Origin: Eurosta solidaginis
Lineage: Eukaryota; Arthropoda; Insecta; Diptera; Tephritidae
Direction of reading: 5' to 3'
Length of the DNA: 64,000 bases
Assembly: GCF_040869045.1 (NCBI RefSeq)
Contig: NC_090323.1
Location: 170,832,083-170,896,082, forward strand
Positions 34,521 through 45,994 of this stretch are shown here, in pieces. Under the pieces are notes generated by a model. The model saw only the letters and a program-made list of their open reading frames with translations. It was not told the DNA's origin and did no database searches. A program made the translations under genes and the position numbers. The first letter of the stretch is position 1. Every line of letters begins with the position of its first letter.

Positions 34521-34969
34521 GCGTGCTGTGAGGCGTAGCATAACCTGATCAATAGAAATTTGACGCGTCCAACGCTTTTATTTAATTGTCTGATCAACGT
34601 ACTAGATTGATGAGGAGCGTGATGACTAGTACCTAGGACGAACCTAATTATTTTCTAGCTTTTAGTATTATTATTATTTCATATAAGTATTGTTTTCAAT
34701 AAAACCGTTTAACTTAAACATTTTTTTTTAATTATTTTATTTTCAAGTTTTTAGTCTTTATTTAATTGCCCATTATTTCTCTTTCTATTTAGTTCATTTA
34801 GTGATTCATTATTACAAGGACTCTTTCCTGACAATTTGTAACAACCTAAGTCCTCAATACATAATCCTTCCAAAGACTTTACTCGACTCTGCGCCACGTA
34901 TGCTTGTCCCTCCTCCAACTCCAAAATATTTTGATGTCACTTCTACCGGACCGTATGTAATATTTTTTC

Positions 34970-35335
34970 CAAATATGAGCCAAATCGGATACCATAAGCC
35001 GCTTTCTATTCATGTATGTATTATGTGTTCCAAATATGAGCCAAATCGAACCACAAATACGATTTTTGTAAATATCTCGATCCTTGCGCCACCTATCGGC
35101 GATTTTTTCATATGTCGCTTTCTATTCTTGTAAGTATTATGTGTTCCAAATATGAGCCAAATCGGATCACAAATACGATTTTTGTGAATATCTCGATCAT
35201 TGCGCCACCTAGTGGCGATTTTTTCATAGGTCGCTTTCTATTCTTGTATGTATTATGTGTTCCAAATATGAGCCAAATCGAATCACAAAGAGGATTTTTC
35301 TGAATATCTCAATCCTTGCGCCACCTAGGGCGCTT
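34970..35335. repeat. Tandem repeats of 116 bp
   Basis: The TTCCAAATATGAGCCAAATC word recurs at spacings of 116 and 116 bp (35,028, 35,144, 35,260), with CCTTGCGCCACCTA between. Same units as at 14,110-14,473. Confidence 0.85.
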
Positions 35336-35477
35336 TTTTTTCGTATTATTGCATTGTCATCGGGTTCTGAACTATATTCCAAGTTTGTAGCTTATCGGGA
35401 AGTTACTTAAATTACAAAATTCGTTCACAACGACCGGCCGTGCAGCCTGTCAAGTAAACCTAAATAAAACCGTTTAA

Positions 35478-36225
35478 AAAAATATCATTTACAAAGCCGA
35501 GGAGAAAGTCTAAGGTATAGCTCCCACGAAAATGAAAGAAAGAAATGTTAGATATTAATTTGAAAACATACTTGCGAGGGCAGTAGTCTGACAGTGGAGC
35601 CACAAACACAATAGCATATTGACTCTCATTCGAAATTCTAAACATTTCACATAATGCCGTTGCATTTTGAATGCCACACAGCGAATTGAGCCTCGCCAAA
35701 ATACCTGATTTAGCCTTGAATTATTCCAATACGCAACTGTGAGTTGCATCATAATTAGGTGCGTGTAAACACAAAGACACCCAGTAGAAAAATCAGGTAG
35801 TAAGAATATGCAACTTGCAGATATAAAAAAAGGCTCAAATCGCTGGTCGCATGTGGGACTAGCACTTTACGTTATTCGTGTTCAGGACGAGCACAACTTC
35901 GTTACTTGCGTGGACTAACCCAACTAAATTGAGCCAGCCCTCCATGCGAAAAAATGAAGTGGGTTTACAATCGATGCAAATAAACGAACTGTGCCAGTTT
36001 TCCGAGGGAGTATTGAATTATGCAAGTCTTTCATGGGAATTCGAACGGTGTTAGTATTTGTTACGAGCGAAATAATAGCACTGCCAAAATGCCCCAGAGA
36101 CCCCATTATGAAATTCTTATGTAAAATCATCCCCTGATTCCGAAACTCAAGGTTATTTTTAATTCTAGGGTAAAGTTTTTGAGATATTTACGAATAAGCG
36201 TTTTTTCAAAAAAAAAAAAAAAAAA
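35478..36225. other. Unassigned sequence
   Basis: Short minus-strand frames only; an A run of 18 precedes the family-2 element at 36,208-36,225. No gene recognised. Confidence 0.45.
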
Positions 36226-36394
36226 GGACGAGACTGTCTTCGGCTGTGCCGAAGACTTCATACCTTTCATGAATGGGGCTGAACAATAATCTTATCCCGT
36301 TCGTAATCTCCAAATAATCGCATGTATAAGATAAGAAATATATAGTGAATAGATTTACATACCTAAACGATTTTTAAGATAAATATAAAATAAA

Positions 36395-38596
36395 CAAGTA
36401 AGGAAGGTTAAGTTCGGGTGTAACCGAACACTACCTACTCAGTTGAGAGCTATGGTGACAACATAAGGGAAAATAGCCATGTAGGAAAATGAACCGAGGG
36501 AAACCCTGGAATGTGTTTGTATGACATGTGTATCAAATGAGAGGCATTAAAGAGTATTTTATGAGGGAGTGGGCCGTAGTTCTATAGGTGGACGCCGTTT
36601 CGAAATATCGCCATAAAGGTGGACCAGGGGTGACTCCAGAATGTGTCTGTTCAATATGGGTGTCAAACGAAAGGTGTTAATGAGTATTTTAAAAGGGAGT
36701 GGGCCTTAGTTCTATAGGTGGTCGCCTTTTAGAGATATCGCCATAAAGGTGGACCAGGGGTGCTCTGGAATGCGTTTGTACAATATGGGTATCAAACGAA
36801 AGTTGTGAATGAGTATTTTAAAAGGGAGTGGGCCTTAGTCCTATAGGTGGACGCCTTTTCGAGGTATCGCAATAAAGGTGGACCAGAGCTGACTCTAGAC
36901 TTTGTTTGTACGATATGGGTATCAAGTGAAAGGTGTTAATGAGTATTTTTAAAAGGGAGTGGGCCTTCGTTCTATAGGTGGTCGCCTTTTCAAGATATCG
37001 CCATAAAGGTGGACCAGGGGTGACTCTAGAATATGTTTGTACGATATGGGTATCAAATGAAAGGTGTTAATGAGTATTTTAAAAAGTCGTGGGGCTTATT
37101 TCTATAGGTGGACGCCTTTTCGATATATCGCCATAAAGGTGGACCAGGAGTGACTCTAGAACCTGTTTGTACGATATGGGTATCAAATTAAAGGTATTAA
37201 TGAGAGTTTTAAAAGGGAGTGGTGGTAGTTGTATATGTGAAGGCGTTTTCCAGATGTCGACCAAAATGTGGACCAGGGTGACAACATCATCTGTTGGATA
37301 CCGCTAATTTATTTATATATGTAATACCTTCCAAGATTTTAAGGGTTTTTTATTTCGCCCTGCAGAACTTTTTCATTTTCTTCTACTTAAAATGGTAGGT
37401 GTCACAACCATTTTACAGAGTTTTTTCTAAAGTTATATTTCGCGTCAATAAGCCAATCCAATTACCATGTTTCAGCCCTTTTTTCGTATTTGGTATAGAA
37501 TTATGGCATTTTTTTAATTTTTCGTAATTTTCGATATCGAAAAAGTGGGCGTGGTCATAGTCGGATTTCGTTCATTTTTTATACCAAGATAAAGTGAGTT
37601 CAGATAAGTACGTGAACTGAGTTATGATAAATGAGATATGTCGATTTTTGCTCAAGTTATGGTGTTAACGGCCATGCGGAAGGGCAGACGGACGACTGTG
37701 TATAAAAACTGGGCGTGGCTTCAACCAATTTCGCCCATTTTCACAGAAAACAGTTAGCGTCATAAAATCTTTGCCCCTACCAAATTTCAAAAGGATTGGT
37801 AAACTTTTGTTCGACTTATGGCATTAAAAGTATCCTAGACAAATTAAATGAAAAAGGGCGTCGCCACGCCCATTTTGAAATTTTCTTTTATTTTTGTATT
37901 TTGTTGCACCATATCATTACTGGAGTTGAATTTTGACACGATTTACTTATATACTGTAAAGATATTAAATTTTTTGTTAAAATTTTACTTTAAAATTTTT
38001 TTTTTTTAAAGTGGGCGTGGTCCTTCTCCGTTTTGTTAATTTTTATTAAGAGTACATATAGTAACAGGAGAAACGTTCCTGCCAAATTTCATCATGATAT
38101 CTTCAACGACTGCCAAATTACAGCTTGTAAAATTTTAAATTACCTTCTTTCAAAAGTGGGCGGTGCCACGCCCATTTTCCAAAATTTTACTAATTTTCTA
38201 TTCTGCGTCATAAGCTAAACTCACCTACCAAGTTTCATCGCTTTATCTGTCTTTGGTAATGAATTATTGCACTTTTTCGGTTTTTCGAAATTTTCGATAT
38301 CGAAAAAGTGGGCAAGGTTATAGTCCGATATCGCTCTTTTTAAATAGCGATCTGAGATGAGTGCTCAGGAACCTACGTACCGAATTTCATAAAGATACCT
38401 CAAAATTTACTCAAGTTATCGTGTTAACGGACGGACGGACGAACGGACGGACATGGTTCAATCAAATTTTTTTTGCGATCCTGATCATTCTGATATATGG
38501 AAGTCTATATCTATCTCGATTCCTTTATACCTGTACAACCAACCGTTATCCAATCAAACTTAATATACTCTGTGAGCTCTGCTGAACTGAGTATAA
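36395..38596 (-). mobile_element. Family-1 repeat, copy G (long, with tandem array)
   Basis: Left end CAAGTAAGGAAGG, hairpin GTTCGGGTGTAACCGAAC, CTACTCAGTTGAGAGC; right end GAGCTCTGCTGAACTGAGTA. It contains the GGAC microsatellite at 38,431-38,452 and several GTGGGCGTGG words. It lies at the same position and in the same orientation within family 2 as copy A. Confidence 0.82.
36500..37275 (-). repeat. 130-bp tandem repeat array in copy G
   Basis: About six units carrying GGTATCAAATGAAAGGTGTT, GAGTATTTTAAAAGGGAGTG, CGCCATAAAGGTGGACCAGG in reverse of the copy B units; spacing about 129-130 bp. Confidence 0.88.
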
Positions 38597-38617
38597 AAAT
38601 GGCAAAAAACCCCCTTA

Positions 38618-39240
38618 TCTGAACGATCGGTTGTATGGGATATATATTATATTTAGCTCCGATCGAAATGATTTTAACTGGAAATCTTCTACCATATATT
38701 AGAATATATATCACCTAGTTTCACGTTTTTATATAGGAAACTAAGAGAGGAATGGCCAAAAATCTTTCTATCTGAACGATCGGTTGGATGGGATAGGTAT
38801 ATACTGTATACATATAGCTCCGATCAAAGTGATTTTTTCATGAAATCGTCTATGATATATTAGATCAAATATCACCAAGTTTAACGTTTTTATATTAGAA
38901 ATTAAAAGAGAAACGGCTAAAAATCTTTCTATCTGAACGATCGGGTGTATGGAATATACATTATATATAGCTCCGATCGAAATGATTTTTTCATGAAATC
39001 TTCTACGATATATTAGAATAAATATCACCAAGTTTAACGTTTTTATATTGGAAATTAAGGGAGAAATTTCCAAAAATCTTTCTATCTGAACGATCGGTTG
39101 TATGGGATATATACTATATATAGCTCCGGTCAATGTGATTTTTTTCAGAAAATCTTCTATGATATATTAAAATATATATCACCGAGTTTCACGTTTATGC
39201 TTTCTAAATTGCGGTAGGAATGAACAAAATCGTCTTATCT
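38618..39240 (-). repeat. 153-bp tandem repeats of family 2
   Basis: The word TCTGAACGATCGG starts at 38,618, 38,771, 38,932, 39,085 and 39,238: spacings 153, 161, 153, 153. Units also share ATATAGCTCCGATC and ATCTTCTATGATATATTA. They make long minus-strand frames that are translations of the repeat. Confidence 0.88.
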
Positions 39241-39545
39241 GAACGATCGGTTGTATGGGAGATATATGTGATAGTGGTCCGATCCTACTGGATCCGACCA
39301 ATGTCTAATATAATACAAAAATACATCCTTGTGCGAAATTTCATTGAGGTATCTCAGAATTTGAAGGACTAGTTTGCGTTCAAAGAGACAGACGGATGGA
39401 CAGACGGACATAGATATGTCAACTCAGTTCCTCGCCCTGATCAATTCGGTATACTTAATGGTGAGTCTATCTTCTATATTTCTCAACGTTACAAACATCG
39501 GACTAAATTTAATATACCATTTCATATTCATGAAAGGTATGAAAA

Positions 39546-41723
39546 TTGGGTCCACTTAATCATATATATCTCAAGAAAGAATTAGTAATTCCAAAACGCC
39601 CTTAAAAGGTAATAAAATTTGCTATAAACTGTGCATACAACACTTTTTGTTACATTTTAAAAGCTTCAAACCGTTTTGGTATTGCTCAATTCGTTTTTGT
39701 GATATATATGATTAAGTGGACCCAATTTGTTTTTTTTTAAACGGTAATTCGCAAATATCTCAAAAACGTTACCATTGAATTAAAAATAACCTTGATTTTC
39801 GGATTCAGGGGGTGATTTTACATAGGAATTTCATAATGGCGTCTCTGGTGCAGAAAAACAAAATTGGAATTGGTGATGCAGCGTAGTCAGACAATGTGTT
39901 CTTTCCTCAGTATCATTTTTAATATGATAATGTCATAGGATTAAAAGGTAGGGACTTAGAGAAGGGATGTCGTAACAAATAAGTAACCTCCTTTAAATAG
40001 GTGGGCTTAATGTGATCTCAAGTAAAACTGAGTTAATTCTTTTTACAATGATGATTGTGGTAGTTATTTGAGGGAGATTTGCTGGCAATACCAAAAACGT
40101 CTAAGTAACTTGGATTGATAGAGGAGAAAAAATTTTCATGAATTCCAAAAATTTAGGGAGGAGAAAGCTTGTAATGTATAAGAAGCATTATATTGTTGGC
40201 ATTGGCAAAAAATAAGAAAGATGTGTTCTCCGATACCGATCGTTATCGAAATTGGAAAGCGACTAAAATTTGAACCAGCTGGGGTGTTGGATACTCTTCA
40301 GTTAAATTAACGACCAAAGTGGGTGGAAAAAAGTGGAAACCTCTTGAAATATACATGTAAACGGATATATACCATGTCTTTTAAAGATAAAGTAAAATTC
40401 AATTTTGGCAAAGTGGTTTGTGGCACCTTTCTGGAAATAAATAATTGAGGGAAAGGAATGGAAAGAGAAACCGGACCGATAAATAAAGGAGGGCCGAACA
40501 TAACAAAAGTGTTATTTGCTATGGTGATGGCAGAGATGAGGTAGCGCGGTAGGGCAAAAAAGAAAGTGAAAATTAAAGAAAGGGAAAGTGCAAATAGAAG
40601 AAGAAAAAGGAAAAGTAAGAACAGCAAGGAAAACTGTTTGGAAAGTGAGGGTAGCAAAAAAGATAAAGGCGAGCTGAAGGGCAATAAGAAGAAAAAAGAG
40701 TAGAGGACGGAGGTAAAAAGGAAGGATGGGACGAAAAGGTTTGGAGTATGAAATGGCCAAAAAAAAGTGAACAGGATAAAAGGGGAGAAGAGTGTGGGTT
40801 GCGGAAGCCGAAAGGGAAGAGCAGGGCGAAGAGCAAACAGAAGGGATTGTGAAAGGGAATGGAGGGTAGTGGAAAAAGGGAAGGAAAAGTTAAAGAGGAA
40901 CAGAATAGCAGATAATAGGGATAAGGAGAAAAGTGGGAAGGAAACACCGAAAGAATGCGGAGAAGAGAGAAAGGCACAGGTGAATAGGGGATGGAAAAGG
41001 AAAAAAGAGAGTTAAGGAACTGTCAGTAAGGGTCAGTGTAAATCTACAAAATAAAGGAAATAGCAGATGGAGATAAATCTGGGGAGCGAAATATTTCGCA
41101 AATATTTGGCACCTTGAGTGTGAATGGTAGTTATAGGAGATAGGAAAGAACGCGAAGGAGAGGCAAAGTGTGATAGATTAAGAGAGGAATGAAAGAGCAA
41201 TGGAATGAGGCTAGAGGGTGGCTACGAATGAAAAAACGGTGAGTGGGTAGGACGGGGTAAAGAGAAGAGCGTAATAAAGTTGTTCAATAGACAAAAGGAC
41301 ATGCTAGAAAAGCTAGAAAACAGTACCAATTCCTTTGTGAAATCAGTATGTCCTTTTTCACTTAGCCTAAACATTAACATCAAACACATGTAAGAAAATA
41401 TCACTATGCCAGGCCACTAATTGGACTTCTGTCAATTTCACACAGAGGGCTAATGGAATAGTTAGTTAAGTTTTCTAAGTTAAAACAGTTATTGAACTCA
41501 ATCTTCCATAGAAACTAAGAATTCGTTTTTATCTCGTTAATGCTTTTAAAAACAAATTATCCTCAATAATTTACAAAAAAAAAAAAAAAAACAGAATATT
41601 ACCCAAATAATTATAAAATTTAATTTTCATTGCATTTGCAGCAAATATAATAAGGTTTTTTTCAAAATAGGTACGTATTTGGATAGGTGCACCATCTATG
41701 CGTAGTTGCGCATTCATTTTGTT
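39546..41723. other. Unassigned sequence with long purine-rich tract
   Basis: 40,480-41,260 is strongly purine-rich on the plus strand (AAAGGAAAAGTAAGAAC, GAAGAGAGAAAGGC and similar). The 125-, 82- and 134-codon minus frames and the 82-codon plus frame here are of biased composition (Ser/Phe/Leu/Pro or Lys/Arg/Glu/Gly) without domains. A microsatellite-like A run is at 41,575-41,590. No gene recognised. Confidence 0.5.
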
Positions 41724-43018
41724 ATACTCAGTTGAGCAGAGCTCACAGAATATACTAACATTGATTGGATAACGGTTGGTTGTACAGGTATAAAGGAATC
41801 AAGATAGATATGACTTCCATATATCAAAATCTCAGTATCGAAAAAAAATTTGATTGAGCAATGTCCGCCTGGCCGTCCCTTAACACGATAACTTGAGTAA
41901 ATTTTGAGGTATCTTGGTGAAATTTGGTACGTAGGTTTCCGGGCATCCATCTCAGCTCGCTATTTAAAATGAACGATATCGGACTATAACCACGCCCACT
42001 TTTTTGTAATCGAAAATTTATATATAAAAATATATATATAAAAATAAAAGAAAATATCAAAATGGGCGTGGCTCCGCCCTTTTTCATTTATTTGTCTAGA
42101 ATACTTTTAATGCCATAAGTCGAACAAAAATTTACCAATCCTTGTGAAATTTGGTAGGGGCTTAGACTCTAGGACGATAACTGTTTTCTGTGAAAATGGG
42201 CGAAATCGGTGAAGCCACGCCCAGTTTTTATACACAGTCGACCGTCTGTCCTTCCGCTCGGCCGTTAACACAAAAACTTGAGCAAAAATCGATATATCTT
42301 TACTAAACTAAGTTCACGTACTTGTCTGAACGCACTTTGTATTGGTATAAAAATGGCCGAAATCCAACTATGACCACGCCCACTTTTTCGATATCGAAAA
42401 TTGCAAAAAATGAAAAAAATGCCACAATTCTATACCAAATACGAAAAAAGGGATAAAACATGGTATTTGGATTGGTTTATTGACGCAAAATATAACTTTA
42501 AAAAAAAACTTTGTAAAATGGGTGTGACACCTACTACTATGAAAAAGTTCTGCAGGGCGAATACCAAAGCCCTTGGAATCTTGGCAGGAATACTGTTCGT
42601 GGTATTACATATATAAATAAATTATCGGTACTCGACAGATGATGTTCTGGGTCACCCTGGTCCACATTTGAGTCGATATCTCGAAAACTCCTTCACATAT
42701 ACAACTAAGGGCCACTCCCTTCTAAAACCCTCATTAATACCTTTAATTTGATACCCTTATCGTACAAACAAATTCTAGAGTCACCCCTGGTCCACTTTTA
42801 TGGCGACATCTCGAAAAGGCGTCCGCCTATAGAACTAAGGATAACCCCCTTTTAAAATACTCATTAATACCTTCCATTTGATACCCATGTCATACAAACA
42901 CGTTCCATGGTTACCCTAGGTTCATTTTCCTACACAGTGATTTTCCCTTATTTTATCTCCCTAGCTCTCAGCTGAGTATGTAATGTTCGGTTCACCCGAA
43001 CTTAGCCTTCCTTACTTG
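41724..43018 (+). mobile_element. Family-1 repeat, copy H (internally deleted)
   Basis: Starts ATACTCAGTTGAGCAGAGCT; ends CTCAGCTGAGTAT, hairpin GTTCGGTTCACCCGAAC, CCTTCCTTACTTG. The middle is shortened at a TATATATAAAAATATATATA patch near 42,010-42,045, and only about two 130-bp units remain (42,650-42,925). Copy I follows after two bases. Confidence 0.85.
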
Positions 43019-43020
43019 TT

Positions 43021-45994
43021 ATACTCAGTTGAGCAGAGCTCACAGAGTATATTAAGTTTGATTGGATAACGGTTGGTTGTACATATATAAAGGAATCGAG
43101 ATAGATATAGACTTCCATATATCAAAATAATCAGGATCGAAAAAAAATTTGATTGAGCCATGTCCGTCCGTCCGTCCGTTAACACGATAACTTGAGTAAA
43201 TTTTGAGGTATCTCGATGAAATTTGGTATGTAGATTCCTGAGAACTCATCTCAGAACGCTATTTAAAATGAACGATATCGCACTATAACCACGCCCACTT
43301 TTTCGATATCGAAAATTTCGAAAAACCGAAAAAGTGCGATAATTCATTACAAAAGACAGATAAAGCGACGAAACTTGGTAGATGAGTTGAACTTATGACA
43401 CAGAATCGAAAATTAGTAAAATTTTGGACAACGGGCGTGGCGCCGCCCACTTTTAAAAGAAGGTAATTTAGAAGTTTTGAAAGCTGTAATTTGGCAGTCG
43501 TTGAAGATATCATGATGAACTTTGGCAGGAACGTTACTGCTATTACTATATGTATGCGTAATAAAAATTAGCAAAATCGGAGAAGGACCACGCTTACTTT
43601 AAAAAAAAAATTTTTTAAAGTAAAATTTTAACAAAAAATTTAATATCTTTACAGTATATAAGTAAATTATGTCAACATTCAACTCCAGTAATGATATGGT
43701 TCAACAAAATACCAAAATAAAAGAAAATTTCAAAATGGGCGTGGCTCCGCCCTTTTTCATTTAATTTGTCTAGGATACTTTTAACGCCATAATTCGAACA
43801 AAAATTAACCAATCCTTTTGAAATTTGGTAGGGCATAGATTTTATGACGTTAACTGTTTTCTGTGAAAATGGGCGTAATCGGTTGATGCCACGCCCAGTT
43901 TTTATACACAGTCGTCCGTCTGTCCTTCCGCATGGCCGTTAACACGATAACTTGATCAAAAATCGACATATCTTTAACGAACTTAGTTCACGTGCTTACT
44001 TGAACTCACTTTATCTTGGTATGAAAAATGAACGAAATCCGACTATGATCACGCCCACTTTTTCGATATCGAAAATTACGAAAAATGAAAAAAATGTCAT
44101 AATTCTATACCAAATACGAAAAAAGGGATGAAACATGGTAAGGTAATTGGATTGTTTTGCTGGCGCGAAATATAACTTTAGAAAAAACTTTATAAAATGG
44201 TTGTGCCACCTACCATATTAAGTAGAAGAAAATGAAAAAAGTTCTGCAGGGCGAAATAAAAAACCCTTAAAATCTTGGCAGGTACTACATATATAAATAA
44301 ATTAGCGGTATCCAACAGTTGATGATCTGGGTCACCCTGGTCCACATTTTGGTCGATATCTGGAAAATGCCTTCACATATACAACTACCACCACTCCCTT
44401 TTAAAACTCTCATGAATACCTTTAATTTGATACCCATATCGTACAAACTTATTGTAGAGTCACCCCTGGTCCACCTTTATGGCGATATCTCGAAAAGGCG
44501 TCCACCTATAGAACTAAGTCCCACGCCCTTTTAAAATACTCATTAACACCTTTCATTTGATACCCATATCGTACAAACATATTCTAAAGTCACCCCTGGT
44601 CCACCTTTATGGCGATATCTCGAAAAGGCGAACACCTATAGAACGAAGGGCCACTCCCTTTTAAAAATACTCATTAACACCTTTCATTTGATACCCATAT
44701 CGCACAAACAAAGTCTAGAGTCACCCCTGGTCCACCTTTATTGCGATACTTCGAAAAGACGTACACCTATAGAACTAAGGCCCACTCCCTTTTAAAATAC
44801 TCATTAACACCTTTCTTTTGATACCCATATTGTACAAACAAATTCTAGGGTCACCCCTGGTCCACCTTTATGGCGATATCTCGAAACGGCGTCCACCTAT
44901 GGAACTAAGGATTACTCCCTTTTAAAATACTCATTAACACCTTTATTTTGATACCCATATTGTACAAACAAATTCTCAGGTCACCCCTGGTCCACCTTTA
45001 TGGCGATATCTCGAACCGGCGTCCACCTATGGAACTAAGGATTACTCCCTTTTAAAACACTCATTAACACCTTTCATTTGATACCCATATCGTACAAACG
45101 CATTCTAGAGTCACCCCTGGTCCACCTTTATGGCGATATCTCGAAAAGGCGACCACCTATACAACAACCACCACTCCGTTTTAAAACCCTCATTAATACC
45201 TTTAATTTGATACCCATATCGTACAAACATATTCTAGAGTCACCCCTGGTCCACCTCTATGGCGATATTTCGAAACGGCATCCACCTATAGAACTAAGGC
45301 CCACTCCCTTTTAAAACACTCATTAACACCATTCGTTTGATGCCCATATTGAACAAACAAATTCTAGGGCACCCCTGGTCCACCTTTATGACGATATCTC
45401 GAAACGGCGTCCACCTATGGAACTAAGGATTCTCCCTTTTAAAATACTCATTAACACCTTTCATTTGATACCCATATCGTACAAACGCATTCTAGAGTCA
45501 CCCCTGGTCCACCTTTATGGCGATATCTCGAAAAGGCGACCACCTATACAACAACCACCACTCCCTTTTAAAACCCTCATTAATACCTATAATTTGATAC
45601 CCATATCGTACAAACACATTCTAGAGTCAGCCCTGGTCCACCTTTGTGGCGATATCTCGAAACGGCGTCCACCTATGGAACTAAGGATTACTCCCTTTTA
45701 AAATACTCATTAACACCTTTCATTTGATACCCATATCGTACAAACGCATTCTAGAGTGAACCCTGATCCACCTTTATGGCTATATCCCTAAATGGCGTCC
45801 ACCTATAGAACTATGGCCCACTCCCTCATAAAATACTCTTTAATGCCTTTCATTTGATACACATGTCATACAAACATATTCCAGGGTTTCCCTCGGTTCA
45901 TTTTCCTACATGGTTATTTCCCTTATGTTGTCACCATAGCTCTCAACTGAGTATGTAATGTTCGGTTACACCCGAACTTAACCTTCCTTACTTG
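43021..45994 (+). mobile_element. Family-1 repeat, copy I (longest uninterrupted copy)
   Basis: Starts ATACTCAGTTGAGCAGAGCT directly behind the CTTACTTG end of copy H (only TT between). It has the microsatellite GTCCGTCCGTCCG (43,163-43,175), all three CACGCCC blocks, a 130-bp array of about 12 units, and ends CTCAACTGAGTAT, hairpin GTTCGGTTACACCCGAAC, ACCTTCCTTACTTG. It is the best reference copy in the window (2974 bp). Confidence 0.88.
44330..45930 (+). repeat. 129/130-bp tandem array in copy I with higher-order structure
   Basis: About 12 units. A three-unit block recurs: the word CGCATTCTAGAGTCACCCCT, each followed by GGCGACCACCTATACAACAA, starts at 45,099 and again at 45,486, a 387-bp step (3 x 129). 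Since 129 is a multiple of three, frames such as 45,078-45,314 and 45,417-45,701 stay open by periodicity. Confidence 0.9.

Larger units (their letters stand above)
32461..35477. mobile_element. Foldback/satellite element, copy 2
   Basis: Begins GTTAAACGGTTTTATTGAAA and ends AAATAAAACCGTTTAA. It has the shortened left palindrome arm (32,461-32,548), about 2 kb of interior with no counterpart in copy 1, the right arm (34,563-34,713), the TTCCAAATATGAGCC tandem units and the right terminal block (35,343-35,477). Here the TTTTTTTTCGTATTATTGCA junction at 35,333-35,352 is uninterrupted, which is the empty site for copy B. Confidence 0.75.
36226..39545 (-). mobile_element. Family-2 rolling-circle-like repeat, copy 2 (contains copy G)
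   Basis: Left end: hairpin 36,236-36,256 (stem GTCTTCGGC/GCCGAAGAC, 3-base loop), immediately followed by TTCATACCTTTCATGAAT at 36,257-36,274. Its exact reverse complement ATTCATGAAAGGTATGAA is at 39,526-39,543. Between them are a 170-bp block shared with copy 1, family-1 copy G, a 153-bp tandem array (38,618-39,240), and the GACGGATGGACAGACGGACA microsatellite (39,391-39,410). It is non-coding. Confidence 0.75.

Noticed and set aside
36500..37275. Regularly spaced repeats as a CRISPR array
   Set aside because: The repeats are contiguous 130-bp tandem units with no spacers, in a eukaryotic transposon setting.
38768..39133. 121-codon minus frame with internal repeats
   Set aside because: Translation of the 153-bp tandem repeat of family 2; one unit of 161 bp already breaks periodicity.
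40307..40977. 125-134-codon minus-strand frames as a membrane protein gene
   Set aside because: The hydrophobic look comes from the purine-rich tract read on its pyrimidine strand; several overlapping frames look alike.
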